A stretch of DNA of 36,304 nucleotides, taken from positions 1-36,304 of the forward strand of contig CAMDPK010000071.1 of NCBI GenBank assembly GCA_945904015.1. The letters are read 5' to 3'. This document shows positions 16,498 to 24,469 of this stretch, in pieces. The DNA is from Candidatus Kuenenia stuttgartensis. Its GTDB lineage: Bacteria; Planctomycetota; Planctomycetia; Planctomycetales; Planctomycetaceae. The number at the start of each line of letters is the position of its first letter. Within the stretch, counting starts at the first letter, position 1. Below the pieces are notes generated by a model, which was given only the letters and a program-made list of their open reading frames with translations, was not told the DNA's origin and ran no database searches. A program made the translations under genes and the position numbers.

Positions 16498-16817
16498 GGC
16501 AACAAGTCTCCAATTCGAGGACGTTGGGCGAGCGGTGTTTTCAATCGACCGATGATCTCTACACGAATCGATGTCCCCGGAGAAAGTTTGGCGATGCGCG
16601 TCGCACGAGTGACGCCGTTGTAAAGCATCAAGACCCCATCGGTCCCCTCAAAAACCCAAGGATTAGGCATTCCGGCAGAAGAGATTCCAAACGCTGCAAT
16701 TTGCCGTTGCAGCTTTCCAGGATCGGCACCATACGGTCGCGAGGGCGGCACACGAAGCTCTGCGGGATCAACAAGCACGATCCGTGTCGGCATTGGAAAG
16801 TCCAGACTGATTTCCAT
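16494..16817 (-). CDS. Hypothetical protein with ParB-like sequence pattern
   Basis: 107 residues. The order VDPAELRVPPSRPY, DPGKLQRQIAAFG, PWVFEGTDGVLMLYNGVTRATRIAKL, TSIRVEIIGRL resembles the ParB/sulfiredoxin fold: a P-x-x-L strand, a helix ending in G, then an NG-x-T/H-R loop. The match is by eye only and distant. No Shine-Dalgarno-like sequence is seen before the ATG, which is not rare in this phylum. It precedes and overlaps the 84-residue gene by 4 nt. The pair might be a toxin-antitoxin or regulatory unit, but nothing in the sequence proves it. Confidence 0.65.
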   Translation of the reverse strand: MEISLDFPMPTRIVLVDPAELRVPPSRPYGADPGKLQRQIAAFGISSAGMPNPWVFEGTDGVLMLYNGVTRATRIAKLSPGTSIRVEIIGRLKTPLAQRPRIGDLLP

Positions 16818-16924
16818 GAGGGGAGTGGTGCGGTGAATGGCAGTAGATTGACTCCGTCAATGGATTTCCTCAACACCATCTCCGGATCGAGTGTCACAGC
16901 CGCGCAGGAATTCGGAGTCGAGAC

Positions 16925-17005
16925 GTAGGATGGCCGCCCTCGGCCGTCTGTGTTTTCGGACGAACGGCCTGTGAACCGCAAGACGGCCGAGGGCGGCCAT
17001 CCTAC
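16925..17005. repeat. REP/BIME-like palindrome with GTAG/CTAC ends
   Basis: Arms 16925-16949 and 16981-17005 are perfect inverses over 25 nt. Each reads GTAG, GAT, then hairpin GGCCG-CCCT-CGGCC. The 31-nt spacer carries no obvious further symmetry. It lies in an intergenic repeat-rich region. Confidence 0.87.
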
Positions 17006-17029
17006 GCGCTGATGACGCGCGAATCGTTC

Positions 17030-17222
17030 GTCGCGGTGCGACGATGGAATGTGTGGAGACGACGACACACATTCCCATTGGCGGCCGATGGTACGACGAT
17101 GATTCAATCGTCGCTCCGCGACGAGATGGTTTGGCGGGATGGCCGACCGTGGGTGGAAACCCACGGCGACCTTCGGCGGTCGCGGCGGACTCTGCGACCA
17201 AGGACAAGAATCAAAGAGTCAC
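17030..17222. repeat. Complex repeat block, second copy
   Basis: The block contains a hairpin AATGTGTG...CACACATT around a GACGACGA-like loop (about 17049-17075), then TCGTCGC-TCC-GCGACGA (17108-17124), then the phrase shared with 16140-16216 and, in part, with 17704-17757, and ends with AAGAGTCAC as the first copy does. Confidence 0.75.
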
Positions 17223-17258
17223 ACACCAACCCGCGATCCCGATGTCACCTGCGGTTCA

Positions 17259-17474
17259 GCCCCGAAGGGGCGCTCCTATGCCAGCCCAGGCCATCGGCCT
17301 GGGTGGCCAATCCCCAGAGGTCAGACAGCCCCAACGGGGCGGCTCTCAATTTGACCAATACGAAACACTTCATCGACGATGACGAACAATGATGAGGGCT
17401 GCTCCGTTGGGGCTACCCCTTGGTGATTCCGACCGTGACCCAGGCCGATGGCCTGGGCTGACATAGGAATGCCA
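17259..17474. repeat. Long inverted repeat made of several small hairpins
   Basis: Hairpins in order: GCCCC-GAA-GGGGC (17259-17271), CCCAGGCC-ATC-GGCCTGGG (17285-17303), GCCCC-AAC-GGGGC (17328-17340), then the inverse series GCTCC-GTT-GGGGC (17401-17413) and CCCAGGCC-GAT-GGCCTGGG (17439-17457). The flanking TCCTATG at 17274-17280 recurs inverted as CATAGGA at 17462-17468. The whole is one palindrome about 200 nt long with a non-repetitive centre. Confidence 0.8.
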
Positions 17475-17639
17475 CGTTGTGGCGGAGGACGCTCCCTTCC
17501 CGCGCTGACGAATGGCAACATCAAGAACGGACCACACCCGACCCCGCATGCACTGTTACGAGACGCGCTCAATGGAACCGCGATGCGTGGCAAGCAACTT
17601 TGCCAACGACGAGCCACCCGCGTACCTGCCACCGTGTGT

Positions 17640-17902
17640 TTCAACCCTCCGTCGCGGAGATGTGTGGAGACGACGACACACATTCCTTTGGCGGCCGATG
17701 GTGTGGCGATGGTTCCATCGCCGTTCCGCGACGAGATGGCTTGGCGGGATGGCCGGTGTTCGAGCGTTTCGCGAAACTCCGGGGCTTCGTCCAAAGCGAA
17801 TCCAGCCACAGCCACCCTGCCGCAGTGGAACTCTCCTCAACAACTTTGTAATTGTAGACGAGCGGTCGGGTAACAGCACTGGCGGGCGAAGCCCCTCGCC
17901 AG
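17640..17902. repeat. Complex repeat block, third diverged copy, plus hairpin
   Basis: 17661-17757 repeats the GTGTGGAGACGACGACACAC motif and the GACGAGATGG-TTGGCGGGATGGCCG phrase of the second copy with substitutions. Beyond it, 17879-17902 forms a hairpin CTGGCG...GGGC-GAA-GCCC...CGCCAG. No gene is supported between 16818 and 18032; 17475-17640 shows neither a convincing frame nor a clear repeat. Confidence 0.65.
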
Positions 17903-18032
17903 CGCCACCGAACGTGGCGTAGGGGTGGGTGAAATCTATCAGACCACCCTCTTCGCAAAGTCTCAGAGTGTTGCACCCGGTGATGCGGAACATTAACCCC
18001 CGAGTTTCTACGACAACCTAAAGAGGTGGTTC

Positions 18033-18569
18033 ATGAACATCGCTGATGAGATCGCAAAGCTTCAACAACTGCACGATAGCGGGGCGCTGAGCGGCGAAGA
18101 GTTCGCCAAAGCTAAGGCCGCTGTACTCGAAAAGCCCCCGTCTAAGAGTTTCCGAATTGGGAGCAAGCCACTTGCATGGTGTGAAGTTGGTTTCAGTGTT
18201 TTTGTTGGTGTGGTCTTGCTCTCCGCTGCCTTTTTCTGGTTACCGGCGGGACCGTGGCGTTGGATTTTTGGGATCGCTGGCGGCATTTTTGTAGTCGTTG
18301 CCGTCGGGGAAACGATAGCAAAGGTCACACGTTTGCACTCTTGGATATTTTGCATTGCACTTCTGCATCTTGTCGCTTTTATCACAAATCCGGATCAGGC
18401 GTCGCTTGAGAAAACTTGTCGGGAAAATATGGAGAAAAACAGGGCGAAAACGGGCACGCTGGAAAAGTTGGCTGGAGATGCCTTGGTCGATGTCTCTTTT
18501 GAACGGAAGAATTATTATGTGTTCAGCATCGGGACGGTTAGGCGGTGGTCGCCGTTTTTTGCCGCCTAA
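18033..18569 (+). CDS. SHOCT-domain membrane protein, probably C-terminally truncated
   Basis: 178 residues. Residues 2-33 (NIADEIAKLQQLHDSGALSGEEFAKAKAAVLE) are a clear SHOCT domain: a short helix pair with L..L...G.L...EF...K...L. Three hydrophobic segments follow (VGFSVFVGVVLLSAAFFWLPAG, WIFGIAGGIFVVVAVGETIA, WIFCIALLHLVAFIT), so it is an inner-membrane protein. AGAGGTGG stands upstream of the ATG. The last residues (TVRRWSPFFAA) are encoded by a hairpin element, and the stop TAA (18567-18569) lies in that hairpin's loop, so the native C-terminus has probably been replaced. The function is unknown; SHOCT domains often act in oligomerisation or membrane targeting. Confidence 0.78.
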   Translation: MNIADEIAKLQQLHDSGALSGEEFAKAKAAVLEKPPSKSFRIGSKPLAWCEVGFSVFVGVVLLSAAFFWLPAGPWRWIFGIAGGIFVVVAVGETIAKVTRLHSWIFCIALLHLVAFITNPDQASLEKTCRENMEKNRAKTGTLEKLAGDALVDVSFERKNYYVFSIGTVRRWSPFFAA

Positions 18570-18581
18570 AGGCGGAACTAC
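18562..18581 (-). repeat. Single REP-like hairpin at a rearrangement junction
   Basis: On the minus strand: GTAG, TT, then hairpin CCGCC-TTTA-GGCGG. The SHOCT gene's stop codon is in the loop on the plus strand, and the helicase frame enters non-homologous sequence here (VVPPLGG peptide). No second inverted unit with CTAC is evident nearby. Confidence 0.72.
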
Positions 18582-18767
18582 GAACGACGTCATGTGTGCG
18601 ATCACTCCCGGCAAGGAATCTCGCCGTGTGGCATCGACGAACCGGGCGGCCTTCGCCACCGACGAGTGGAACGTGATGAGCTTCCGCAGATCGTATTTCT
18701 GCATCGCCTTGGCCAAGCCGATCTGTGCAGCCAGCGTCCGAGCGTCGGTTGTGAAACTCTGCGCTGT

Positions 18768-18891
18768 GCGCGGGTCTCCTGACCCCGCACGTCGCTTGGA
18801 CCGAAGGTCTCCACTTTGCGTTTGGCTGTCTTGTGCTGCATGAAGAGGAGACCTGCGGTCGGGCGTTTCGGCGGGGTCGGGAGACCCGCGC
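18768..18891. repeat. Compound palindrome inside the restriction helicase frame
   Basis: Outer arms 18768-18788 and 18871-18891 match at 20 of 21 inverted positions and each holds hairpin GGGTC-TCC(T/C)-GACCC. Inner arms 18799-18812 and 18848-18861 match at 13 of 14 and hold hairpin GACC-GAA-GGTC or its like. The helicase frame passes through, giving RRGSPDPAETPDRRSPL-like peptide. Confidence 0.8.
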
Positions 18892-20418
18892 CGAGCAGGG
18901 ATGCGGACCAACGTCGCTCGCTCGGCCCACGCTTTGGCTTCGCGGTCGGTGACGCCGATCACGACGACCTGATAATCGGTCAGCAACGGCTCCGGTTTCG
19001 CGCTGATCGCTTCATGAAAGGTGAGGACGTGGAACTCGGGGCCGAAGACGTGCGCGTCGTCCATCGAGACGAGTTCAAATTCCAGTTCCGCCGCTCGCCG
19101 CTTGACGTGCTCCTTGAAGTAGCGCGGCGTGGCGGTCATGAACAGCCGCTTGGACGCCTTGATCTTCTTGCCATCCAGCACGGTCGCGAACAAGCCCTCG
19201 GCGTGTCCGGCCAGACGGTGAGCTTCGTCGCAGATCGCCAGATCGAATTGTTTTGTAGTGCCGGCCTGAGCCGCGGCGATGCGGTCGGATGATTGATATG
19301 TGGCGAACACGACGGCCGGTCGCTTCCGATGCTGGTCGAGGAACTGCTGAATCTCCGCAGGCTTGGTTGTGACCTTCACTCCGAGGTCGGCCGTCGATTG
19401 AAGCGCAGTGTCTTCGTTGCGTTGCACGACCGACTCGTCCGAACAGACAACGAGCGTGTCGAAGTCCTGCGTTGAATGTCGGCCCCACTCGGCAAGGTTC
19501 TGCTGCACCAGCGAGAGCGACGGGACGAGCACCAGCATAAGAGAACTCTGCAACCGCTCCGCGATCCACAGTGCGGTGAGCGTCTTGCCCGTGCCGCAGG
19601 CCATGATGAGTCGGCCTCGGGGATGATCTCGATGCCCATTGACCACAGCCTCAATCGCAGTAGCTTGATGAGGTCGCGCCGTCCACCGAGGCAGCCGCGC
19701 GGCGGTTCCTCCAATCTGAACCGGCCACTGAACTTCTTCCGTCAGGAAGTGACCACGCAGGACCATCCCAACCGGCTTCTCTTGACCGTGCAGCGTCCGG
19801 CGAGCCGTGGCCCCAATGTCGTCCGTCGTCGCCATGAGCAGTCGATAGGCGAACTGCGAACGGTTTGATTCCGACAGGAACGAGTCGATCTCGCGTTTGG
19901 AGATCGTTCGATCGGGATGATCCGCCTTGGCCTGAATGGCCCACAACTCTCCCGCTCGTGTGCGAGCGACAATGTCGATTCCCGCATCCGGCCCCCACCG
20001 ATCCGGCAAATCTTTCCACAGCCACACCTTGTCGAACTGGCCTCGATACCGTGGAGCGTTTTCCAAGAACCACTGGCACAGCCACTCGAAGTCGCCGCCA
20101 AACGTCGTCCCCTCGGCATCGCGGCGAATCTTCGCTTCGATGAACTCGAAGCGGCCTTCCATCAAGCTCGGCTCGGATGCGGTCGGCGCTGGCATGTGTC
20201 GAATCACCGTTCAGTGGCTGTGACAATGTGGGTGATGTTCGTGGTGAGGAGCATGACAAAGTGGTCCACCGCGAGCGTCGAAAAAGTTTCGCGGGATTGT
20301 CTGATTGTTTCCGCTTGGCTGCCACCAACGAAGCCGCGGAGTCGTTCGTTTGGATGGCGGAAAGTGCAAGCGACTCTTTGAATTGGAGTTGAGGAAAGAG
20401 AAAGCCGAAGGGCGGATC

Positions 20419-20731
20419 AGTCGGCTTCAGCCGACTCCCCATTTGCCACCGGCTTCAGCCGGTGGAGCGGTCGAGTCACGCGACCGGCAGCCGGCTTCAG
20501 CCGGCATGGTGATCGGTCTTCAGACAGAATGGCCAGCAACCTGCAAATTCTTCCCGATCAGCCGCAGGGCGCTAGCCCCGGTTTGTGTGATCCGAACCGG
20601 GGCTAGCGCCCTGCGGCTCATAGCTCGTTCCTGAAGACCCCCAAGTCGGCTGAAGCCGACTCATGGCCGCTGCGGATTTGCCAACCATCAGCTCAAGCTG
20701 GTGGCAAATGGGGAGTCCGCCGCGGCGGACT
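20419..20731. repeat. Nested hairpin cluster with element copy 2 inside
   Basis: Hairpins: AGTCGGC-TTCA-GCCGACT (20419-20436), CCACCGGC-TTCA-GCCGGTGG (20446-20465), GCCGGC-TTCA-GCCGGC (20490-20505), AGTCGGC-TGAA-GCCGACT (20644-20661) and AGTCCGCC-GC-GGCGGACT (20714-20731). The phrase CCCCATTTGCCACC (20437-20450) recurs inverted at 20700-20713, so these form the outer arms of one large palindrome. Inside it lies 20560-20618, whose 24-bp arms are identical to those at 14786-14843. Further small hairpins (CCGCC-CTCT-CGGCGG, CCGCC-GAA-GGCGG) follow up to about 20885. The whole gap 20196-20981 shows no convincing gene. Confidence 0.78.
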
Positions 20732-20981
20732 GATGACAGACAAGGAATGCGAAACGTGGACTCCAGAGATGCGAGCAGAGCATGCGGCGCTGAGTCTGAT
20801 TCACTTCCTGCGAGACCAGAGCCAACCCCAGTCCGCATGACTCGCCGCCCTCTCGGCGGACCAGACCCTTCCGCCGAAGGCGGACCGCAGCGGGGCCGCC
20901 AACTCTCTCTTGAACCGCGTCTCCTGCTGTCCAACTCTTGGGGTCCACTTCACCCGCAGTTGTTTGGAGTTTTCTTCGCGG

Positions 20982-23900
20982 TTACGCGTCCAAACGATCC
21001 AACCATTCGGCCGAGAACGTGAACACTTTGAAGACCTCGGATTTCAAGCCGCGCACGATGTTCATGCCGTTGCCGCCGGAGACCGTGTCGCCACCCACAC
21101 CGCCATCGACGTTGTCGCTGCCGTCACCGCCAAGCGCGATGTCTTTACCAGCTTCGCCTCGCAGCAGGTCGTTGCCGGCACCGCCGATTAGTGTGTCGTC
21201 GCCGATACCGCCGTAGATTGAATCGTTGCCGTCGCCGCCGGACATCGCGTCATTGCCGTTGCCGCCGTTGAGGCGATCGTGACCAGCGCCGCCACCAAGC
21301 GTGTCGTCTCCGTTGCCGCCGCTCAAGGTGTCGTTGTCGTCGCCGCCGCGAAGCAAGTCGTTGCCAGCGCCGCCGCGCAGATCGTCGCGTCCGGCACCGC
21401 CATCGGCCGTGTCGTTGCCGGAGCCGCCGAAGAGGCTGTCGTTGCCGTCGCCACCGAACAGTTGCACTCCGTGCTGAACTGACGTTGCGACGGTGATCGA
21501 GTCATTGCCGTCGCCACCGTCGATCACCACCGAACCATCGAACGAAACATTCACGGACGACAGCGTCAGACGGTCGGCACCTTCGAGTCCGTTGAGGAGA
21601 ATCTCAGCGAGGTTGGGGGACTCCGCTCGGCTGAGGTCGATGTTCACGCGGTCGTTCGTGCTCGTCCCGTCAATCCGCAACGACTCCGTCCCATCGAGCG
21701 GCACGATTTGGTGTCCGTGCCCCGGCTTGCTGATGCGAAGCTCATCACCTCGCAGCGACATCGCGATCGTTCCGCCTTCCTCGAGCAATGACACGCGCAC
21801 CTGGCCAGTGACCACGTTGACCGCCGCCAACACGAGCATGTTCTCGGCTTCTTCCAGAGTTTCAGGAACGTCGAGGTACTCCCAATCCGAAGCCCCGTCG
21901 TCGGTCTCTGTGAACACCGGCTCGATTTCGAGCACAGCGACATCCGGTTCGTAGGTGAAGTCAAGCTGGCCAAGGATCTCGTCAGGATTCCCGATCTCGG
22001 ACGCGATCACCGAATTGCTGGAGATCGTGTAGAGGACGTTTTCGATGTACGCGCTGCGGACGATGTAGCCGTCGCTAAAGACATCGACGGCAACCGTTCC
22101 GTTGAGCTGGATAGCCGATTCGCCGGTCTGCGTGACGTCGATGTGGAACACGAACAAATCGTTGTGGAAACCAGTCTCCCATTCGCCAAAGCCGTAGCCC
22201 GATACCGGAATCGCGAGCGTCTCTTTCGACGCGAACCAGCCGATCGCCTTTGAGTCCCATTCGGCGATCGACCACGTCCAGCTCGGCAGGATGTCTTCAT
22301 CGACTTCGATCGGATTGTCGGGATCGCTGATGTCGTACAGCGCGACCTTCGTCGCCTGCGTGTCGGTGCTGCGGCCAACGGCGAGCAGGTGATTCTCGTC
22401 GATGACTTGCAGGTAGCTCGAATAGCCGGGGACTTCCAACTCGCCACGAATCACCGGGGCCGTCGGATCGCTCAGGTCGAAGACGAACAGCGGATCGACT
22501 TGCCGGAACGTGACGACGAACGCTCGCTCGCCGTCGAACCGCACCGAGTAAATCCGCTCGCCGCTGGCGAAGCCGTCCACCGAGCCAACCGGAGTCAGCA
22601 CGCCGTCGATGTTCTCCAAAATCGTCAAGTTGTTCGCTTGCGAGAAGCCCGTCTCAGGGTCGAAGTTGGACGTCGTCGTTGCGATGCGCAGCCGGCCGTC
22701 GAATTCGTCGGCCGAGAATTGATTGTGCAGCGTGCCATCGACGACTCCGGTCGCCAGTAGCTCGATTTCACGCTCGCCGTTCGCCCACGCGAATTCCAAA
22801 ATCCGAGTCTGCGTGGTGCCGGAATCGTAAACCGGCGAGAAGACGTACAAGTGGTCCTGATTGGCGTGAATGCCGTTCGTCCAGTCGGTGAGCACTGAGC
22901 TGGAACTGACCAAGCCCGGTTGCGAACCGCGCGTGTCGATCGACACGACCGACAGCAACGAATCGGAAACCGAATCGTTCACGCGAGCGATTGCCGAGAC
23001 CTCGCTGATGGCCCCGTCCACCCCCAGCCCGTTGGCCGACAGGCTCTCGTACCGAGGCAAGACACTGTCAATCAGCGAATCCAGATTCGCATGCACGCGG
23101 GCGATGTACGCCTCCCGAGTTTCGTAAACCGGCACTTCAATCTGCTGATTGAGCAGGACGAATTTAGCGCCCATCGCATCGCCAACGGGTTCGTCCTCGG
23201 TGGCGGTGATGTTCAGCGAGTCCCCTGACACGACTGCGTCATCAAGGAAAATCGGCCTGCCGATCGGCCCACCGTAGTAGTAAATCGGCGTGTCGATGGT
23301 CGTGGTACCGTCGGTCTGCGGAGCGGGCAACGCGATGTCGTTGCTGGTGATGACGTGGATCTGACCGTTGAACGCGCGCGAATCGACGTAGTAGCCGTCG
23401 AGCGACGTCTGCTTGTCCAGGACCGGCTTCGATGGATCGGAAACATCAAACGTGCTGACAATTGTGGTCGTCGAACTCGGAGCGAATCGAATCGCGTCGA
23501 AAGCAATGCCGCCACCAAAACCGCCTCCGTAGTTGTACTCCTGCGAGATCACCGTCAAGCGATCTCCGTCGAGGTACTCGGCGATGGCGTAGCCCTCGAA
23601 ACGAATGCGAGACAGCTCCTGCATCTCGCCGGCCGGATACGCCTGCATGATCAACAGGTCGTTGCCATTGATCACGAACAAATGCTCGCCGTCGTTCTCG
23701 ATCAAATCCCCTTCATCGACTCCGTCGACTTGGACGTTGGTCTCGGAATGATTGACACTCGTGTCCTCCACGGCTGCTTGAGCCAAGAATCCACCACCCC
23801 GATAGTAAATCGGACCTTGATACCACCACTGCGGCTGGCCGAAGAGACCCTCGTACTGCGCCAACGCCCGCTCCAACAGGTATTCGCCGAACTCCTCACG

Positions 23901-24161
23901 CGACGTGAAATTGCTGACGGCCGGCGGAGTCGCTACGAACGTTTGAAGCGTCAGAATCTCCGAGTCGGGGTCGTTCGATTCAACGGGATCCTCGACAGGG
24001 AGCGTTTCGTACGAGTCTTCGGCGATCAACTCCGTAGTCGTCGCCGACATCAACGCTCGCACTTCCAGAACCTCGGATCGCCGAGATTGATTCCGAAACC
24101 CACGACGCTTGGAGGTCTTGAACGAAGATAAACGGGGGAACGACCAACCGATGCGTTTCAT
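20982..24161 (-). CDS. Secreted beta-propeller protein with RTX-type calcium repeats
   Basis: 1059 residues from the ATG at 24161, which has GGAG 9 nt upstream. The N-terminus (MKRIGWSFPRLSSFKTSKRRGFRNQSRRSEVLEVRALMSA) carries the VLEVRALMSA version of the planctomycete LEPR-like sorting motif. Residues about 115-720 match the secreted beta-propeller family distantly related to WD40 (VDGVDEGDLIENDGEHLFVINGNDLLI, then repeated velocity-type blades such as DRLTVISQEYN and FDVSDPSKPV). From about 860 to 1025 it has tandem GGxGNDxLxGGxGNDxL nonapeptides, at least fifteen, as in RTX/haemolysin calcium-binding parallel beta-rolls. It is probably exported and calcium-stabilised at the cell surface. 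It is a single gene with no operon partner; its 3' end borders the nested hairpin cluster. Confidence 0.9.
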   Translation of the reverse strand: MKRIGWSFPRLSSFKTSKRRGFRNQSRRSEVLEVRALMSATTTELIAEDSYETLPVEDPVESNDPDSEILTLQTFVATPPAVSNFTSREEFGEYLLERALAQYEGLFGQPQWWYQGPIYYRGGGFLAQAAVEDTSVNHSETNVQVDGVDEGDLIENDGEHLFVINGNDLLIMQAYPAGEMQELSRIRFEGYAIAEYLDGDRLTVISQEYNYGGGFGGGIAFDAIRFAPSSTTTIVSTFDVSDPSKPVLDKQTSLDGYYVDSRAFNGQIHVITSNDIALPAPQTDGTTTIDTPIYYYGGPIGRPIFLDDAVVSGDSLNITATEDEPVGDAMGAKFVLLNQQIEVPVYETREAYIARVHANLDSLIDSVLPRYESLSANGLGVDGAISEVSAIARVNDSVSDSLLSVVSIDTRGSQPGLVSSSSVLTDWTNGIHANQDHLYVFSPVYDSGTTQTRILEFAWANGEREIELLATGVVDGTLHNQFSADEFDGRLRIATTTSNFDPETGFSQANNLTILENIDGVLTPVGSVDGFASGERIYSVRFDGERAFVVTFRQVDPLFVFDLSDPTAPVIRGELEVPGYSSYLQVIDENHLLAVGRSTDTQATKVALYDISDPDNPIEVDEDILPSWTWSIAEWDSKAIGWFASKETLAIPVSGYGFGEWETGFHNDLFVFHIDVTQTGESAIQLNGTVAVDVFSDGYIVRSAYIENVLYTISSNSVIASEIGNPDEILGQLDFTYEPDVAVLEIEPVFTETDDGASDWEYLDVPETLEEAENMLVLAAVNVVTGQVRVSLLEEGGTIAMSLRGDELRISKPGHGHQIVPLDGTESLRIDGTSTNDRVNIDLSRAESPNLAEILLNGLEGADRLTLSSVNVSFDGSVVIDGGDGNDSITVATSVQHGVQLFGGDGNDSLFGGSGNDTADGGAGRDDLRGGAGNDLLRGGDDNDTLSGGNGDDTLGGGAGHDRLNGGNGNDAMSGGDGNDSIYGGIGDDTLIGGAGNDLLRGEAGKDIALGGDGSDNVDGGVGGDTVSGGNGMNIVRGLKSEVFKVFTFSAEWLDRLDA

Positions 24162-24469
24162 CTGAACGGACTCCTGCCAAGAGAACACGATTTATTACGC
24201 CGGACTCGAAACCCAGGTCAAGGGAATACGGCCTTTTTCGTTGGGCCTCAGCGATGTCTACCGCCAATCCGTCGCACTACCCGACAGCCAATCGGCCCCC
24301 AACACGAAAATGTGAACTTCACTGACCGCCGCCGGCATTTTTTGCCGCACCCTCAGACCAAGCCGCCCGTTGACCGATGACACCAATCAGCGTACTTTGA
24401 TGCGCGCATTCGCCAGCCGGTCGGGATCGGCTGGCTCCCACCTGACCTTCTCAAAAGGAGAAGCTCGCC
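24162..24469. other. Divergent intergenic region, beta-propeller/DUF1501
   Basis: About 308 nt between divergent start codons. No frame, RNA gene or strong repeat is seen. It must hold the promoters of both neighbours, but no -35/-10 pair stands out; the only clear signal is the AAAGGAG ribosome binding site before the DUF1501 gene. Confidence 0.5.

Larger units (their letters stand above)
18240..20195 (-). pseudogene. Truncated ISP-type restriction helicase (nuclease plus SF2 ATPase)
   Basis: The frame from the ATG at 20195 (GGTGA about 8 nt before it; a GTG at 20207 is possible) begins with a PD-(D/E)xK, Mrr-like nuclease: WGPDAGIDIVARTRAGELWAIQAKADHP, giving the D...QAK site. A superfamily 2 helicase follows with Walker A MACGTGKT, motif II CDEAHR and motif III MTATPR. 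This order matches the N-terminal part of LlaGI-type single-chain restriction-modification enzymes or related helicase proteins (COG4889-like). The helicase C-terminal half should follow KYDLRKLITFHSSVAKAARFVDATRR, but homology stops near 18590 at a REP-like hairpin; the rest of the frame to 18240 is antisense to the SHOCT gene and not protein-like. No methyltransferase part remains. A 124-nt palindrome (18768-18891) is also inserted in frame. The gene is most likely inactive. Confidence 0.72.

Noticed and set aside
16022..17815. Several small minus- and plus-strand frames with RPSRQ, HLVAERR or VVSTH peptides
   Set aside because: They arise wherever the compound repeat occurs, differ in frame and length, lack ribosome binding sites and are best explained as translations of repeat DNA.
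21050..21480. CRISPR-like or satellite repeat
   Set aside because: The 27-nt period encodes RTX GGxGNDxLx nonapeptides on the minus strand.
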